Source of the DNA: a virus
Length of the DNA: 64,000 nt
Strand: one strand, 5' to 3'
Virus record (IMG/VR): IMGVR_UViG_3300044712_001462
Span: 160,529 to 224,528 of that record
Shown here: positions 1 to 7,906 of the stretch, one piece after another
How the letters are laid out: each line of letters opens with the position of its first letter
Numbering within the stretch: the stretch's first letter is position 1
Translations under genes and position numbers: made by a program
Notes under the pieces: model-generated
Database searches by the model: none
Told to the model about the DNA's origin: nothing
What the model saw: the letters and a program-made list of their open reading frames with translations, nothing else

Positions 1-678
1 GTAGTAATCATTCTTGTCTCGAATGTGCTCTGGATCCTTACAGAACCCAAAGTGCAAACACACTGGCCCAGCTATCTGCCAAGCATCATCAGCAGAAACT
101 AACCGTCTATCGTGCACGCGCAGACCAAAATCCTGTAACGGATGCGTACCTCGCTCAGGGTAATTGTGATTCTGTCGATACCGGTCTCCCGAACGCACCC
201 GCCAGAACCGGATATGCTCGATGTCGTAATACCCGCCGGTAATGAACTGATCTGTTGTCTTCCAGAAATGGAGTGACGGAAACCGCCACGCCCACTTCGA
301 GTCGTCCTGCCTTATCTGTTTGATAATGGCAGACAGCTCATCTCGACGATAGAACTCATCAGCATCAACCGCGATCAGCAACCCAGGCGTGACATTCTCC
401 ATATACCGATTACGAAGCTCACACTTAGCCTGGGCCCCTCCAGTTGAAGTCCAACCATGCTGGATGAATCGAATCTTCTTATCTGGGTCTGGAAAATCTC
501 GGACCAGGCTAGCTGTCTCATCAGTTGACAGACCATCCGATGTCACTCGTGTAGCCGGATACAGTCTGTCTGCTCCCTCCACGACTGTAATGCTATCAGC
601 CAGCGGATAGTGCTGCTCCAGGTTACGCGCAATGTACTGAGCCTCGTTTAACACGATCATACCGATCGATACGTGCAC
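1..678 (-). CDS. Family 2-type glycosyltransferase, partial (C-terminus beyond window)
   Basis: The frame is open from a GTG at 678 to the window edge (226 codons), with AGGAG six bases upstream. The protein begins VSIGMIVLNEAQYIARNL, the usual opening of GT-A fold family 2 enzymes, and has IAVDADEFY near residue 107, where the DxD matches the metal/nucleotide-sugar binding motif. This predicts transfer of a sugar from a nucleotide sugar; the acceptor is unknown. It is the last visible gene of a run with two GT-B glycosyltransferases, a methyltransferase-like gene and a deacetylase. Alternative start: ATG 660. The fold is confident; the substrate is not inferable. Confidence 0.8.
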   Translation of the reverse strand, partial: MHVSIGMIVLNEAQYIARNLEQHYPLADSITVVEGADRLYPATRVTSDGLSTDETASLVRDFPDPDKKIRFIQHGWTSTGGAQAKCELRNRYMENVTPGLLIAVDADEFYRRDELSAIIKQIRQDDSKWAWRFPSLHFWKTTDQFITGGYYDIEHIRFWRVRSGDRYRQNHNYPERGTHPLQDFGLRVHDRRLVSADDAWQIAGPVCLHFGFCKDPEHIRDKNDYY

Positions 679-687
679 GGCAGTCTC

Positions 688-1692
688 CTAACAGATAGCA
701 TTCAACCAAGCTTCCACATGATCTTCTGGCCTGTGTTTATCCGCAGCCCCAGGCCTTACAGCAGGTAAGGGTCCGCGCATAGCTGCACTAAGCTCAGCCA
801 CACTACCCAAGGACGTTACTATCAGTCCGGGTGTGTCTGGTGCTTCCAGAGCCGCGCTACCTACATCCGAGACAATTACCGGACGTCTACGAGCCAAGGC
901 TTCGGCAATGGTTAAGTCATACCCCTGTCCATAAGCTGTCGGTACCACTAAGGCGTCCACTCCGTCATACACAGCAGGCATATCCCGACGTTTGACATTC
1001 GAGATTGTGGATAACCTCACGCCAGCCAACTGTGCTGCTTCGGCTGCTGTCTCAAATAACCGAGTTCCCTGTCCCGAAATAGAAGCGCACAGAAAAGTAT
1101 CCTGACGCTTAACAGGAGCCGTCGGAGAACGGAAAAAGTACCCAGGAATCGGGTTGTAAACCAACTTAGCCTGGGGAAGACACATGTAGTGCCTGAGCAT
1201 CTGATACTCGTGACGACTGATCCCTAGCACCGTATCAAAAGTAGCTAGAGCCTTACGTTCCCGAAGCATACCAGGCGCATCAAACCGGGGCTCCTCGCTC
1301 GTCTTACCTAGCCAGTACAGATTCCACTGGGTCAGAAACGATCCCCAGCCAAAACCGTGTAACGTACAGGCGGTTGTCGTATTCGGTAAGTCAGCCCACC
1401 AGGTCCTGTGTACATCTAGGGAGTCGCAATGCACGACGTCAGGCCTGATTCGCTCACAGAATGCGCGGCATCCTTCTGCAAACTCTGTCGAATAGACATG
1501 CGGCTCACAGTCAAGATGGTGAACAACCAGGTTAGTTACCTGTGTTACTGCCTGTAATGTTGGATGTCCGGTAGTTAAAACAAATACCGTATGTCCGGCG
1601 GCAGCCAGCGCTTCCGCTCTGTCCTGAACCACAAACGGCATCCCACCACTACGATGTGTAGGATATACCCGACAGACAAGTATGATCTTCAT
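688..1692 (-). CDS. GT-B glycosyltransferase (family 4-like)
   Basis: 334 residues. The N-terminus MKIILVCRVYPTHRSGGM has the glycine-containing loop of GT-B enzymes. The C-terminal half has ALVVPTAYGQGYDLTIAEAL followed by ARRRPVIVSDVGS, matching the family 4 nucleotide-sugar site with its E-x7-E-like spacing. It probably transfers a hexose in glycan synthesis or modification. Its ATG overlaps the stop of the upstream gene as ATGA, so the two are likely translationally coupled. Donor and acceptor cannot be read from sequence. Confidence 0.85.
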   Translation of the reverse strand: MKIILVCRVYPTHRSGGMPFVVQDRAEALAAAGHTVFVLTTGHPTLQAVTQVTNLVVHHLDCEPHVYSTEFAEGCRAFCERIRPDVVHCDSLDVHRTWWADLPNTTTACTLHGFGWGSFLTQWNLYWLGKTSEEPRFDAPGMLRERKALATFDTVLGISRHEYQMLRHYMCLPQAKLVYNPIPGYFFRSPTAPVKRQDTFLCASISGQGTRLFETAAEAAQLAGVRLSTISNVKRRDMPAVYDGVDALVVPTAYGQGYDLTIAEALARRRPVIVSDVGSAALEAPDTPGLIVTSLGSVAELSAAMRGPLPAVRPGAADKHRPEDHVEAWLNAIC

Positions 1693-2192
1693 TTACGCGT
1701 GCCCCTTAGACAAGCCACAAAATTCAGAGTCAATCTACCACTATCCAGCGAACCAGCGTCATAAGCATGGAAGTCTAGTAGCGCCGGGCCCAGCATAGAC
1801 AGATCAAATACGCCTGCTCTGGTGTCTGGTCCAAATGTATACCGCATCTTGTCGCCATCCGGACCTAAACCGTTCTCTCCGCGATGTCTGAACAACAGGT
1901 CCTGAATCCAAAAGCGTTTGCAACACCCCAGCACATTGGAGAACCACCTGCCAGGATCCGGCGAATAATGAAACACATTACAAGCCACAACCAGATCCGT
2001 TAACTCTCTGCCTTGGTTATTGAGATCCCAGTCACTTACTCGCCAACGTAGAAACTCAGCCCTTGGATATAGATTACTAACAATGCGACACTGGCGATCG
2101 TTCAACGATAACCCAATAATCTTGCTGACAGGCTCTTTGGACCACTTGAGAAAATATCTCTCGCAAGCCTCATAGTCCTGGTCTACAGCCAT
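1689..2192 (-). CDS. Methyltransferase-like Rossmann protein, N-terminally short
   Basis: 167 residues. KIIGLSLNDRQCRIVSNLYP and DLVVACNVFHYSPDPGRW resemble motifs II and IV of class I SAM-dependent methyltransferases. The usual first strand with the glycine-rich SAM loop (D/E-x-G-x-G) is not visible, so the protein is either a degenerate relative or binds SAM differently. AGAAGGTG lies upstream of ATG 2192, and the gene overlaps the preceding deacetylase-like gene by 10 bases. It sits inside the glycan cassette, where a sugar methyltransferase would fit. Function is tentative. Confidence 0.6.
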   Translation of the reverse strand: MAVDQDYEACERYFLKWSKEPVSKIIGLSLNDRQCRIVSNLYPRAEFLRWRVSDWDLNNQGRELTDLVVACNVFHYSPDPGRWFSNVLGCCKRFWIQDLLFRHRGENGLGPDGDKMRYTFGPDTRAGVFDLSMLGPALLDFHAYDAGSLDSGRLTLNFVACLRGTRK

Positions 2193-2797
2193 TCCAGCAC
2201 CTTCTCTACGGGTACTAACAGTGTTCGAATCCGTTCCACGAGATCTCGAACAGGTTTTGGATCAGTCTCCCAGGGCACATGCAGAGTAAGGACTAGCGGG
2301 TACCCAAAGGTCGCCGGGATCCTCTCTACTAACTCGGAAGCTCGTCCATATAGCTCTTTACAGGCAGGCATGTAGACCGCTGCGCCAACCCGAGAAGGTA
2401 GGCAACTAGACGAGATATTTCCCTCATAACCTCCCAAGAAGATTGAGCCACCAGCTTCTGACCAGTTAAGGACTGTCTGTCGCGTATAGGCGTTGAATGG
2501 TGGAATGTACACCCCTGTCTGAAGCTTTAACCTAGACTCGCGCATTCTGTCCGCCGAGACATCTGCTCCCCGAGTATGGTCGTAGCCATGAACCGACCAC
2601 CGCTCTGGTTCCTGCAGATCGACACGCGCCGCAGCTCCCGGCTCCAACCAAGCCGGTACTGCGCCGTAAATGGCTGGTGTGCCTATCAGACCACAAGCAC
2701 CCCTCCACCAGTCAAAATAACGCAGAGCGCCATCCGATCCCTGTTCCGGCTTGTCTCCCTCTCGTCTCCCTACGTCATCAATCCGTAAGACAATCAT
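2183..2797 (-). CDS. Polysaccharide deacetylase-like (NodB/DUF2334-type) protein
   Basis: 204 residues. It starts MIVLRIDDVG, the aspartate pair expected of the NodB-homology fold. WSVHGYDHTRG carries the H-x3-H metal-binding pattern, and LTLHVPWE near the C-terminus supplies a late histidine motif. This suggests a metal-dependent hydrolase that removes acetyl groups from amino sugars. GGAGG precedes ATG 2797, which overlaps the upstream glycosyltransferase stop as ATGA. No signal peptide is visible, so it probably acts inside the cell on precursors or nucleotide-linked sugars. It could be an inactive relative. Confidence 0.7.
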   Translation of the reverse strand: MIVLRIDDVGRREGDKPEQGSDGALRYFDWWRGACGLIGTPAIYGAVPAWLEPGAAARVDLQEPERWSVHGYDHTRGADVSADRMRESRLKLQTGVYIPPFNAYTRQTVLNWSEAGGSIFLGGYEGNISSSCLPSRVGAAVYMPACKELYGRASELVERIPATFGYPLVLTLHVPWETDPKPVRDLVERIRTLLVPVEKVLEWL

Positions 2798-3744
2798 GCT
2801 GCCTCCACAAGCGCCCTAAACGATTCCTTCTTCTGCTCCCACGAACGCTGCTCAGCCCACTGTCGCGCAGCCAGACTAGCTTCTGAAATATCCTTCCCCA
2901 GCCACTTCTGACACAACAGCAACAGGTGGTGCGCATCCGGTAGGTACCAATCTACCGATCGGCCTATCTTTTTGGTCACCGCACGCGAGTTGATCCTGTC
3001 TAGAGCTGGGTATTCGTTCCACGGATTACCGTTCGTGGAGATGACAGGCATTCCACTGGCTGCCGCCTCGAGGATCTCTAAGCCAATACCGTCCACTGAG
3101 TGGGGCACAAGAAGAACATCCCCCTCTGTGTACAGCTCTGCGTTGGACTCAGGACTCGAAGTAGACGCCCAGTCCAGTTTCTTCTGGCTATAAACTGCAA
3201 TAGGTATATCCGGCCAGTTATGCCTCAGCCGCTGCACGAGCCCGCCGCCTTTTCTCCCCAAGTACCCACCGTGCCCGTTGATAAACACAAAACGGCGACA
3301 AACAGTTCTCTGTCTGAATACAAACCTAGTCAGATCTACCGGCCAGGGAAAAAAGACACAGGGCAGCCGATCCTTAAACTGGTTGAAACAGTGTTCAGTC
3401 GGACACAGATAACGAGATACACCCCACTGTCGGGCGCTGTCTGGCAACCACTCCTGCATAGGAATGCAGATAGCAGGGCGACTGTACTCACGGCAGAGCG
3501 CAGGCAGAGTAGCAAAATAAGGGTGTTCGCAGAAAACAACCCTATCTACCTTGTCTCGCACGAAAGAGAGTCCAGCCTGCTCGTCACCGTATGTTGAGTA
3601 CTCCGCGCGATCAGGAGTTGTGGTGGGAAAATCTCGATGTTTCACCACCAGCCAATGGGCTAAATCAACGTGGGAATCAATCTGGCGATTGAGTTCACCC
3701 AATCCCGAAGCGCAGCAATACCCCGCTAATCCAATACGCGACAT
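2794..3744 (-). CDS. GT-B glycosyltransferase-like protein
   Basis: 316 residues. FVFINGHGGYLGRKG in the middle and VLLVPHSVDGIGLEILEAAA followed by SGMPVISTNGNPWNEY near the C-terminus match the donor-binding half of GT-B glycosyltransferases (family 4 type). The N-terminal half is divergent. AAGAGGAT precedes ATG 3744. It is the second gene of the left-hand minus-strand block after a small unknown gene, and it is coupled to the deacetylase-like gene. Acceptor unknown. Confidence 0.75.
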   Translation of the reverse strand: MSRIGLAGYCCASGLGELNRQIDSHVDLAHWLVVKHRDFPTTTPDRAEYSTYGDEQAGLSFVRDKVDRVVFCEHPYFATLPALCREYSRPAICIPMQEWLPDSARQWGVSRYLCPTEHCFNQFKDRLPCVFFPWPVDLTRFVFRQRTVCRRFVFINGHGGYLGRKGGGLVQRLRHNWPDIPIAVYSQKKLDWASTSSPESNAELYTEGDVLLVPHSVDGIGLEILEAAASGMPVISTNGNPWNEYPALDRINSRAVTKKIGRSVDWYLPDAHHLLLLCQKWLGKDISEASLAARQWAEQRSWEQKKESFRALVEAA

Positions 3745-3750
3745 ATCCTC

Positions 3751-3978
3751 TTAATCCAAAACAGGTGGATCGATAATGATTCCCCGAACCACGCAATTAG
3801 GGCGCAGCAGGGGTGGTAACCCTCTCAAGGCAGCTTTGGCTGCGGGGTAGTTATTGAAGACAGGCAAGGCATCCTCTAACCCGTGATGATTCTTCCGCAT
3901 AAAGTCCCACACAGTAATCCAACGATCCTCAGGCGCGAGCCAAATAGAGAACATCCCGGAATACCCGTGATCATCCAC
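3751..3978 (-). CDS. Hypothetical protein
   Basis: 75 residues, no family recognised. The protein is rich in W and P (IWLAPEDRWITVWDFMRKNHHG), soluble-looking and without Cys clusters. ATG 3978 follows GGAGGCAGATTGTGG. It ends seven bases before the glycosyltransferase gene at 3744, so it is likely co-transcribed with the glycan genes. Confidence 0.6.
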   Translation of the reverse strand: MDDHGYSGMFSIWLAPEDRWITVWDFMRKNHHGLEDALPVFNNYPAAKAALRGLPPLLRPNCVVRGIIIDPPVLD

Positions 3979-4058
3979 AATCTGCCTCCATGCTCAGCGA
4001 AGATGATTCTCCCCTGTCTGGGACCTATCTTACTACCCTTCAGCAACTTAGAGCCAGA

Positions 4059-4277
4059 TTAACCACTCAGGCCCATTCCCAGCGGTATAAACACCACACC
4101 TATCTTCGCACACTGAATCGCCATCAACGTGCACACGTAGCTCATCGGATCCTCAAAGTAGAAGAAGCTACACCCCTTCTGTCTCACCGCGTTCACGGGG
4201 TTCGTTGTTAACGCCAGCCACACGAACTGACCTTGTGTCAGCCCAATCATAGCTACGCTCGCCTGGGGAGCACTCAT
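4059..4277 (-). CDS. Small hypothetical protein with a hydrophobic C-terminal segment
   Basis: 72 residues from ATG 4277, chosen because AGGAGG lies eight bases upstream; an in-frame GTG at 4283 is only two bases from that site. The second half (YVCTLMAIQCAKIGVVFIPL) could form a membrane segment. It is the first gene of the leftmost minus-strand block, back to back with the plus-strand operon starting at 4390. Function unknown. Confidence 0.55.
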   Translation of the reverse strand: MSAPQASVAMIGLTQGQFVWLALTTNPVNAVRQKGCSFFYFEDPMSYVCTLMAIQCAKIGVVFIPLGMGLSG

Positions 4278-4389
4278 CGTCACTACCTCCTCTCGGGTTA
4301 TGTAACTGATATTGCGCTAGGGTCGCACAACCCTTCACACTGGGAAACACAGGCTGATAAATACAAGACACCCAAGCGCTGGTCACAAC
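4278..4389. promoter_or_regulatory. Divergent intergenic region
   Basis: This 112-base stretch separates the start of the leftmost minus-strand block from the only plus-strand operon. Promoters for both directions should lie here. No convincing -35/-10 pair could be picked on either strand by eye. Confidence 0.4.
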
Positions 4390-4701
4390 ATGGATGGAAT
4401 TCCTGTCACCGTCAACCAGAAACGCTGGCGACTTGTATTCCGGCAGTTGGATAAAAACGAACATGGGCGTTGTGATGCGCCTCATGTGAAAAACAAACAA
4501 ATCTCTATTTCTCCCACGGTTCTCAACGACGAGGAACTGTATCTAGCCACTGTCCTCCACGAGATCCTCCATGCAGCCTGTTGGAGCCTCGACGAGGAAT
4601 ATGTAACGGAATACGCCAAAGCAGCAGCGAAAACAGCCATTCGTCTTGGGTTTCGACTCACTGAGGAGCCCCATGGCAAAAAGCCAAAAAACACTCGTTG
4701 A
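4390..4701 (+). CDS. SprT-like putative zinc metallopeptidase
   Basis: 103 residues. VLHEILHAACW at about residues 55-65 carries HExxH, and DEEYVTEYAKAAAKTA follows with acidic residues that could give a third zinc ligand. The order (RWRLVF, then CDAPHVKNKQISI, then HExxH, then a helical DEE segment) matches small SprT-like phage and bacterial proteins. Proteolytic activity is inferred from the motif alone. ATG 4390 has no clear Shine-Dalgarno, so the message may be leaderless or the start may differ. First gene of the plus-strand operon. Confidence 0.7.
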   Translation: MDGIPVTVNQKRWRLVFRQLDKNEHGRCDAPHVKNKQISISPTVLNDEELYLATVLHEILHAACWSLDEEYVTEYAKAAAKTAIRLGFRLTEEPHGKKPKNTR

Positions 4702-4945
4702 TCTGGCTCGTTCTAAAACTCCTAAACAATCTCCCACGCAAATCAGCTTCATCGACAAACTGCCAGACGAGATTCGTCAACAGCTGCTTGATCTGCGTGA
4801 GCAATTCCTCGCCGGGAATCTAGGCAACTGGACTCCACGAGGACTCTTGGAAGAAATCGTGGAACCAGCCGGTGTGGAGATCGGCGTTTCCTTAGCAACG
4901 TTTCGACGCTGGCTTTATGAGGGACAACGGAAGAACAAGAAATGA
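4673..4945 (+). CDS. Small HTH-like protein
   Basis: 90 residues from ATG 4673, chosen because GAGGAG lies four to five bases upstream. The C-terminus VEIGVSLATFRRWLYEGQRK looks like the recognition half of a helix-turn-helix, preceded by LPDEIRQQLLDLREQFLAG and WTPRGLLEEIV helices. It could be a DNA-binding regulator or a small terminase-like protein; no large terminase lies nearby to decide. It overlaps the SprT-like gene by 29 bases and the next gene by ATGA. Confidence 0.6.
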   Translation: MAKSQKTLVDLARSKTPKQSPTQISFIDKLPDEIRQQLLDLREQFLAGNLGNWTPRGLLEEIVEPAGVEIGVSLATFRRWLYEGQRKNKK

Positions 4946-6222
4946 GAAACACCGGCAGGAAAAACTCAAAGAGCATGGTTGCCACAGCCAAAGAGCTGGG
5001 GAAAAAGAAAGTCATCGACTCACTGGCTAACGACGCCGCGGAAGATACACCTTCTGAGCAGATTAAGATCGTCCCTATCGGCAAAGACGGCCTCGAGCTG
5101 ATCATAGCCGGGCCCACTATCCGTACCGTCGAGGAGGCTCTCAAACGCGCTGAAATCGACTTAGCGATCTGGGACGTTGTTACTCAGGAAGTCAACTCCT
5201 GGGAATGTGTGGGGAAGATTAAGCAGGGCCAGGACGCCAGTGGGCGCTGGAGACGAGAGAAGTTGTGGAAACAGCCGCTCTGGCAGGTCAAAATCAAACT
5301 CCAGAGAAAAGCCCCGAAGCCTATCCAGGAGGCTATCAAAGGCCTGGTGGAGGAGTTCTCAAAGAAGCCGCCAGCACTGCCCAAAGTCAAATACAGTAAG
5401 AGCACCAAGCCCTACATGCTCGAGCTGTCGCTCTTTGATGTGCATCTCGGGAAACGGTGCTGGGGTGCTGAAGCGGGGGCGGGCGACTACGATCTCAAGA
5501 TTGCCGAGCTGGATTACCTGGCGGCTGTAGATGACCTCCTGGAGAAGATTCAGCACTACAAGATCGGCAAGATCCTGATGCCTCTCGGTTCTGACTTCTT
5601 CCAACAGAATAGCTGGATCGCGGAGACGGCTCGAGGAACTCCGGTAGACAGCGTGGATGACCGGTTCCAGAGAGTGTTCCAAGTCGGATGTCGGGCCCTG
5701 GAACATGCCATCAAGCGCTGCCGAGAGGTGGCTCCGGTGCACACCCTGCACATTGCAGGGAACCACGACCCGGCTACTTCGTGGTATATGTGCGAGTGGC
5801 TCAATGCCCGGTTCAACGGGGACAAGCATGTCAGCTTTGACAATGGCCCCTTGTTCCGGAAATATCAGCGCTGGGGTATCTCCCTGCTAGGCTTCACACA
5901 CGAGGCTCTCAAGAACCTGCCATTGATTATGGCCCGAGAGCAACAAGAGGCGTGGGCAGAAGCCAAGCACTTTGAATGGCACGTCGGCCACCTCCATAAG
6001 AAGATGGAGACAGTCTACGTAGCGGGAGATACCTACAACGGGGTGCGCGTAGCTGTGCTTCCCAGCCTATCAGGTACCGACCGCTGGCACCATGAACAAG
6101 GGTTCGTGGGCGGGCTGCGTACTGCGGAAGCCTATCTCTGGGGGACAGACGAAGGCTACGTCGGGCATTTCTCTACCATTGCCCGCACTGAAAGAGCTCG
6201 ACTAGGGTTGAAAGCGGCTTAG
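4942..6222 (+). CDS. Calcineurin-like metallophosphoesterase
   Basis: 426 residues. The metallophosphoesterase motifs occur in order: SLFDVHLG near residue 165 (D-x-H), LGSDFFQQN near 216 (G-D-x-x-x-N variant), AGNHD near 272 and GHLHKK near 349. The roughly 160-residue N-terminal part is basic and unrecognised. A two-metal phosphodiesterase or phosphatase is expected; nucleic acid is a possible substrate, but this is inference. ATG 4942 overlaps the upstream stop as ATGA. Its TAG overlaps the TAA of the convergent gene at 6219-6398, leaving no space for a terminator. Confidence 0.85.
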   Translation: MRNTGRKNSKSMVATAKELGKKKVIDSLANDAAEDTPSEQIKIVPIGKDGLELIIAGPTIRTVEEALKRAEIDLAIWDVVTQEVNSWECVGKIKQGQDASGRWRREKLWKQPLWQVKIKLQRKAPKPIQEAIKGLVEEFSKKPPALPKVKYSKSTKPYMLELSLFDVHLGKRCWGAEAGAGDYDLKIAELDYLAAVDDLLEKIQHYKIGKILMPLGSDFFQQNSWIAETARGTPVDSVDDRFQRVFQVGCRALEHAIKRCREVAPVHTLHIAGNHDPATSWYMCEWLNARFNGDKHVSFDNGPLFRKYQRWGISLLGFTHEALKNLPLIMAREQQEAWAEAKHFEWHVGHLHKKMETVYVAGDTYNGVRVAVLPSLSGTDRWHHEQGFVGGLRTAEAYLWGTDEGYVGHFSTIARTERARLGLKAA

Positions 6223-6398
6223 AAGCCGTACTTCCTCAACAGCTTCTTTGCTGTGACTTTCTGGGCTTCCGTCAGATTCTTACGCTGACGGAAGCACACG
6301 TTTTCCAGAAAGTCTGCCTCAGCCGACGTGACATCGACGTCCACAGCATTGTCTAGCTCGAGTAGCCTATCTTTAAGAGCGCGATCCTCAGCGTTCAT
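6219..6398 (-). CDS. Small hypothetical protein
   Basis: 59 residues. The product has charged helices, an acidic middle (VDVDVTSAEADFLENV) and a basic tail (FRQRKNLTEAQKVTAKKLLR). This pattern (acidic helix, then R-x-R-K and a short helix) is common in small phage proteins of unknown role. Its TAA overlaps the stop of the plus-strand phosphoesterase tail to tail. It is the last gene of a long minus-strand block. Confidence 0.6.
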   Translation of the reverse strand: MNAEDRALKDRLLELDNAVDVDVTSAEADFLENVCFRQRKNLTEAQKVTAKKLLRKYGF

Positions 6399-6415
6399 CT
6401 ACACATCCGTGTGTC

Positions 6416-6874
6416 TCAGTTGTAGTCATCAATGTAGCCGGATCCGTGATACCGAGCCTCAGACTCGAGAACCGCCCAATTCCCTACGTTGTAACCAGGA
6501 TGTTCACCAATCTCTGGCCGGTGCCCGCTGTATTTCACACGCGTCAAATAGCACCGAGAGCAGTATCCGTGTACTTCTCCTACCCCATCCGTATGGTGAT
6601 AGGCTACATGGTCACCACAGAGCTCGCACCCATAAGCAATCGCGCTTAAAGCCTTCTGCAAAGCCCTTCGTCGCAACGAAGTCGTACGCACAAGAGACTC
6701 GTCGTCAAACAGAAACTGCCAGCAAGAGATATCCTTCTCAAACTGGCAGAGTACTCGGCGTAGCAGTGACTCGTCATCTGGCAACATCATCTGCTTGACT
6801 TGTGCGTACTCGGCATAGCGAGCTTGAAGACGCCCATCCTGGCGGGCAGAGAACACAAGTGATACTGCTGTCAT
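6416..6874 (-). CDS. Hypothetical protein with zinc-ribbon-like segment
   Basis: 152 residues. CELCGDH followed by HGYCSRCY gives two CxxC pairs about 20 residues apart, suggesting a bound zinc. The N-terminal part is helical. ATG 6874 has no strong Shine-Dalgarno; an in-frame ATG pair inside (MMLPDDESLL) could be the true start. Unknown function; one of many small zinc-binding candidates in this block. Confidence 0.6.
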   Translation of the reverse strand: MTAVSLVFSARQDGRLQARYAEYAQVKQMMLPDDESLLRRVLCQFEKDISCWQFLFDDESLVRTTSLRRRALQKALSAIAYGCELCGDHVAYHHTDGVGEVHGYCSRCYLTRVKYSGHRPEIGEHPGYNVGNWAVLESEARYHGSGYIDDYN

Positions 6875-6920
6875 CGTATGTCCATAAATCTAGGGTTGGG
6901 TCCTAACTCCTCTGATAGCA

Positions 6921-7511
6921 TCATTTTATCGACATAGCGTGCGATACCAAAGAGAAACCACACGTATCGTCATAAAACTGTCCCGCCACACAGTAATGCA
7001 GCGCTTCAATTGTTGACGTGTTGTAGATAACCACATCAACACACTCGTCTGGAATCTGCTCAGAGGAATGAGCCGGAAGTCCGTTATCAAAACCCGGCCT
7101 GACGATCTTATAGATCCTCCCGCCGCGCCTGTGAATCGCCTCTGCCTCTTCTACAAACCGCACATCTTTGATCACGTAGTCATCCGGCTCACTATCCACC
7201 AGACGCTCAAAAATCTTTACCCAGCAATCATACCCGTGGATGTCGCGGCCACCCTCGGTACCATAGCGCTGCATCAGGCGTCGAACCTCTGGGTTCTTCT
7301 TCGCCTCATCCCAGCCCACTTCCGATATGAGCTGGGATAAGCGCACGATCTGACCAAGCGACACCGGCACCCACGGATCGACAGCCAGCAAGCCCTTCTT
7401 CATGGCATCCGCAAACGCAAACGGCTTAAACCCCGCCTTGAGAAACGGGATCGCTGCTGTGTCTTTACCATGCTGGGCTTCACCAGCTAGTCCGATCAAG
7501 TGGTATGTCAT
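6921..7511 (-). CDS. Deoxynucleoside monophosphate kinase-like P-loop protein
   Basis: 196 residues from ATG 7511, which overlaps the upstream TGA as ATGA and follows GGTGGA. GLAGEAQHGKDT near the N-terminus is a Walker A loop ending GKDT, typical of phage dNMP kinases. DVRFVEEAEAIHRRGG and RPGFDNGLPAHSSEQI match the LID/substrate region of that family. It would convert dNMPs to dNDPs for phage DNA synthesis. An in-frame GTG at 7523 is a less likely start. Confidence 0.8.
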   Translation of the reverse strand: MTYHLIGLAGEAQHGKDTAAIPFLKAGFKPFAFADAMKKGLLAVDPWVPVSLGQIVRLSQLISEVGWDEAKKNPEVRRLMQRYGTEGGRDIHGYDCWVKIFERLVDSEPDDYVIKDVRFVEEAEAIHRRGGRIYKIVRPGFDNGLPAHSSEQIPDECVDVVIYNTSTIEALHYCVAGQFYDDTCGFSLVSHAMSIK

Positions 7512-7618
7512 TTCGTAGTCCACCCGCCATAGTAGCCGGAGTAATGTGGAGAATTACAAATTGCATCCGTGTACGCGCGCATGAGCTCTTCCTGCGCGCG
7601 CTGCTGGTCATATTGCAT
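7508..7618 (-). CDS. Small ORF, start uncertain, coupled to dNMP kinase
   Basis: 36 residues from ATG 7618 (MQYDQQRAQEELMRAY). The same frame stays open upstream to about 7682 with protein-like content (VKRAISAISAKTTTLSYDW) but has no ATG or GTG there. Its TGA overlaps the dNMP kinase ATG as ATGA, the junction style of real genes here. Either the 36-codon form is the gene, or a longer product starts at an unusual codon or by a +1 shift from the gene ending at 7683. Confidence 0.4.
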   Translation of the reverse strand: MQYDQQRAQEELMRAYTDAICNSPHYSGYYGGWTTK

Positions 7619-7682
7619 GCTCAAAGCCGACCAGTCATACGAGAGGGTCGTGGTCTTTGCCGAAATAGCTGAGATAGCCCGC

Positions 7683-7892
7683 TTAACCGCGGCGAAAGGG
7701 AATTACCCGGACCTCAAGCCGGTCATCCATGTTCACGAATTCCTCAGGCACCAAGCGCATAGCACGAATCGTGGCATGCTTCTCGTCTTTCGCCATTACA
7801 GCGCTGGGCTGCACCACGATCGAAGTGACTCCGCCCTCTTCCTTCTGCTTTTCCGTGGGGTTCAACAATACGATTACCAGATACGGTTCCAT
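7683..7892 (-). CDS. Small conserved-type phage protein, unknown function
   Basis: 69 residues from ATG 7892, preceded by GAGGT. The product has a hydrophobic start (YLVIVLLNP), a middle SAVMAKDEKHATIRA and an end RLEVRVIPFRRG, a composition I associate with a recurrent small phage protein of unknown function. It is followed directly by the frame at 7508-7682, offset by one base. Confidence 0.6.
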   Translation of the reverse strand: MEPYLVIVLLNPTEKQKEEGGVTSIVVQPSAVMAKDEKHATIRAMRLVPEEFVNMDDRLEVRVIPFRRG

Positions 7893-7906
7893 CTTTTTCT
7901 ACCTCT

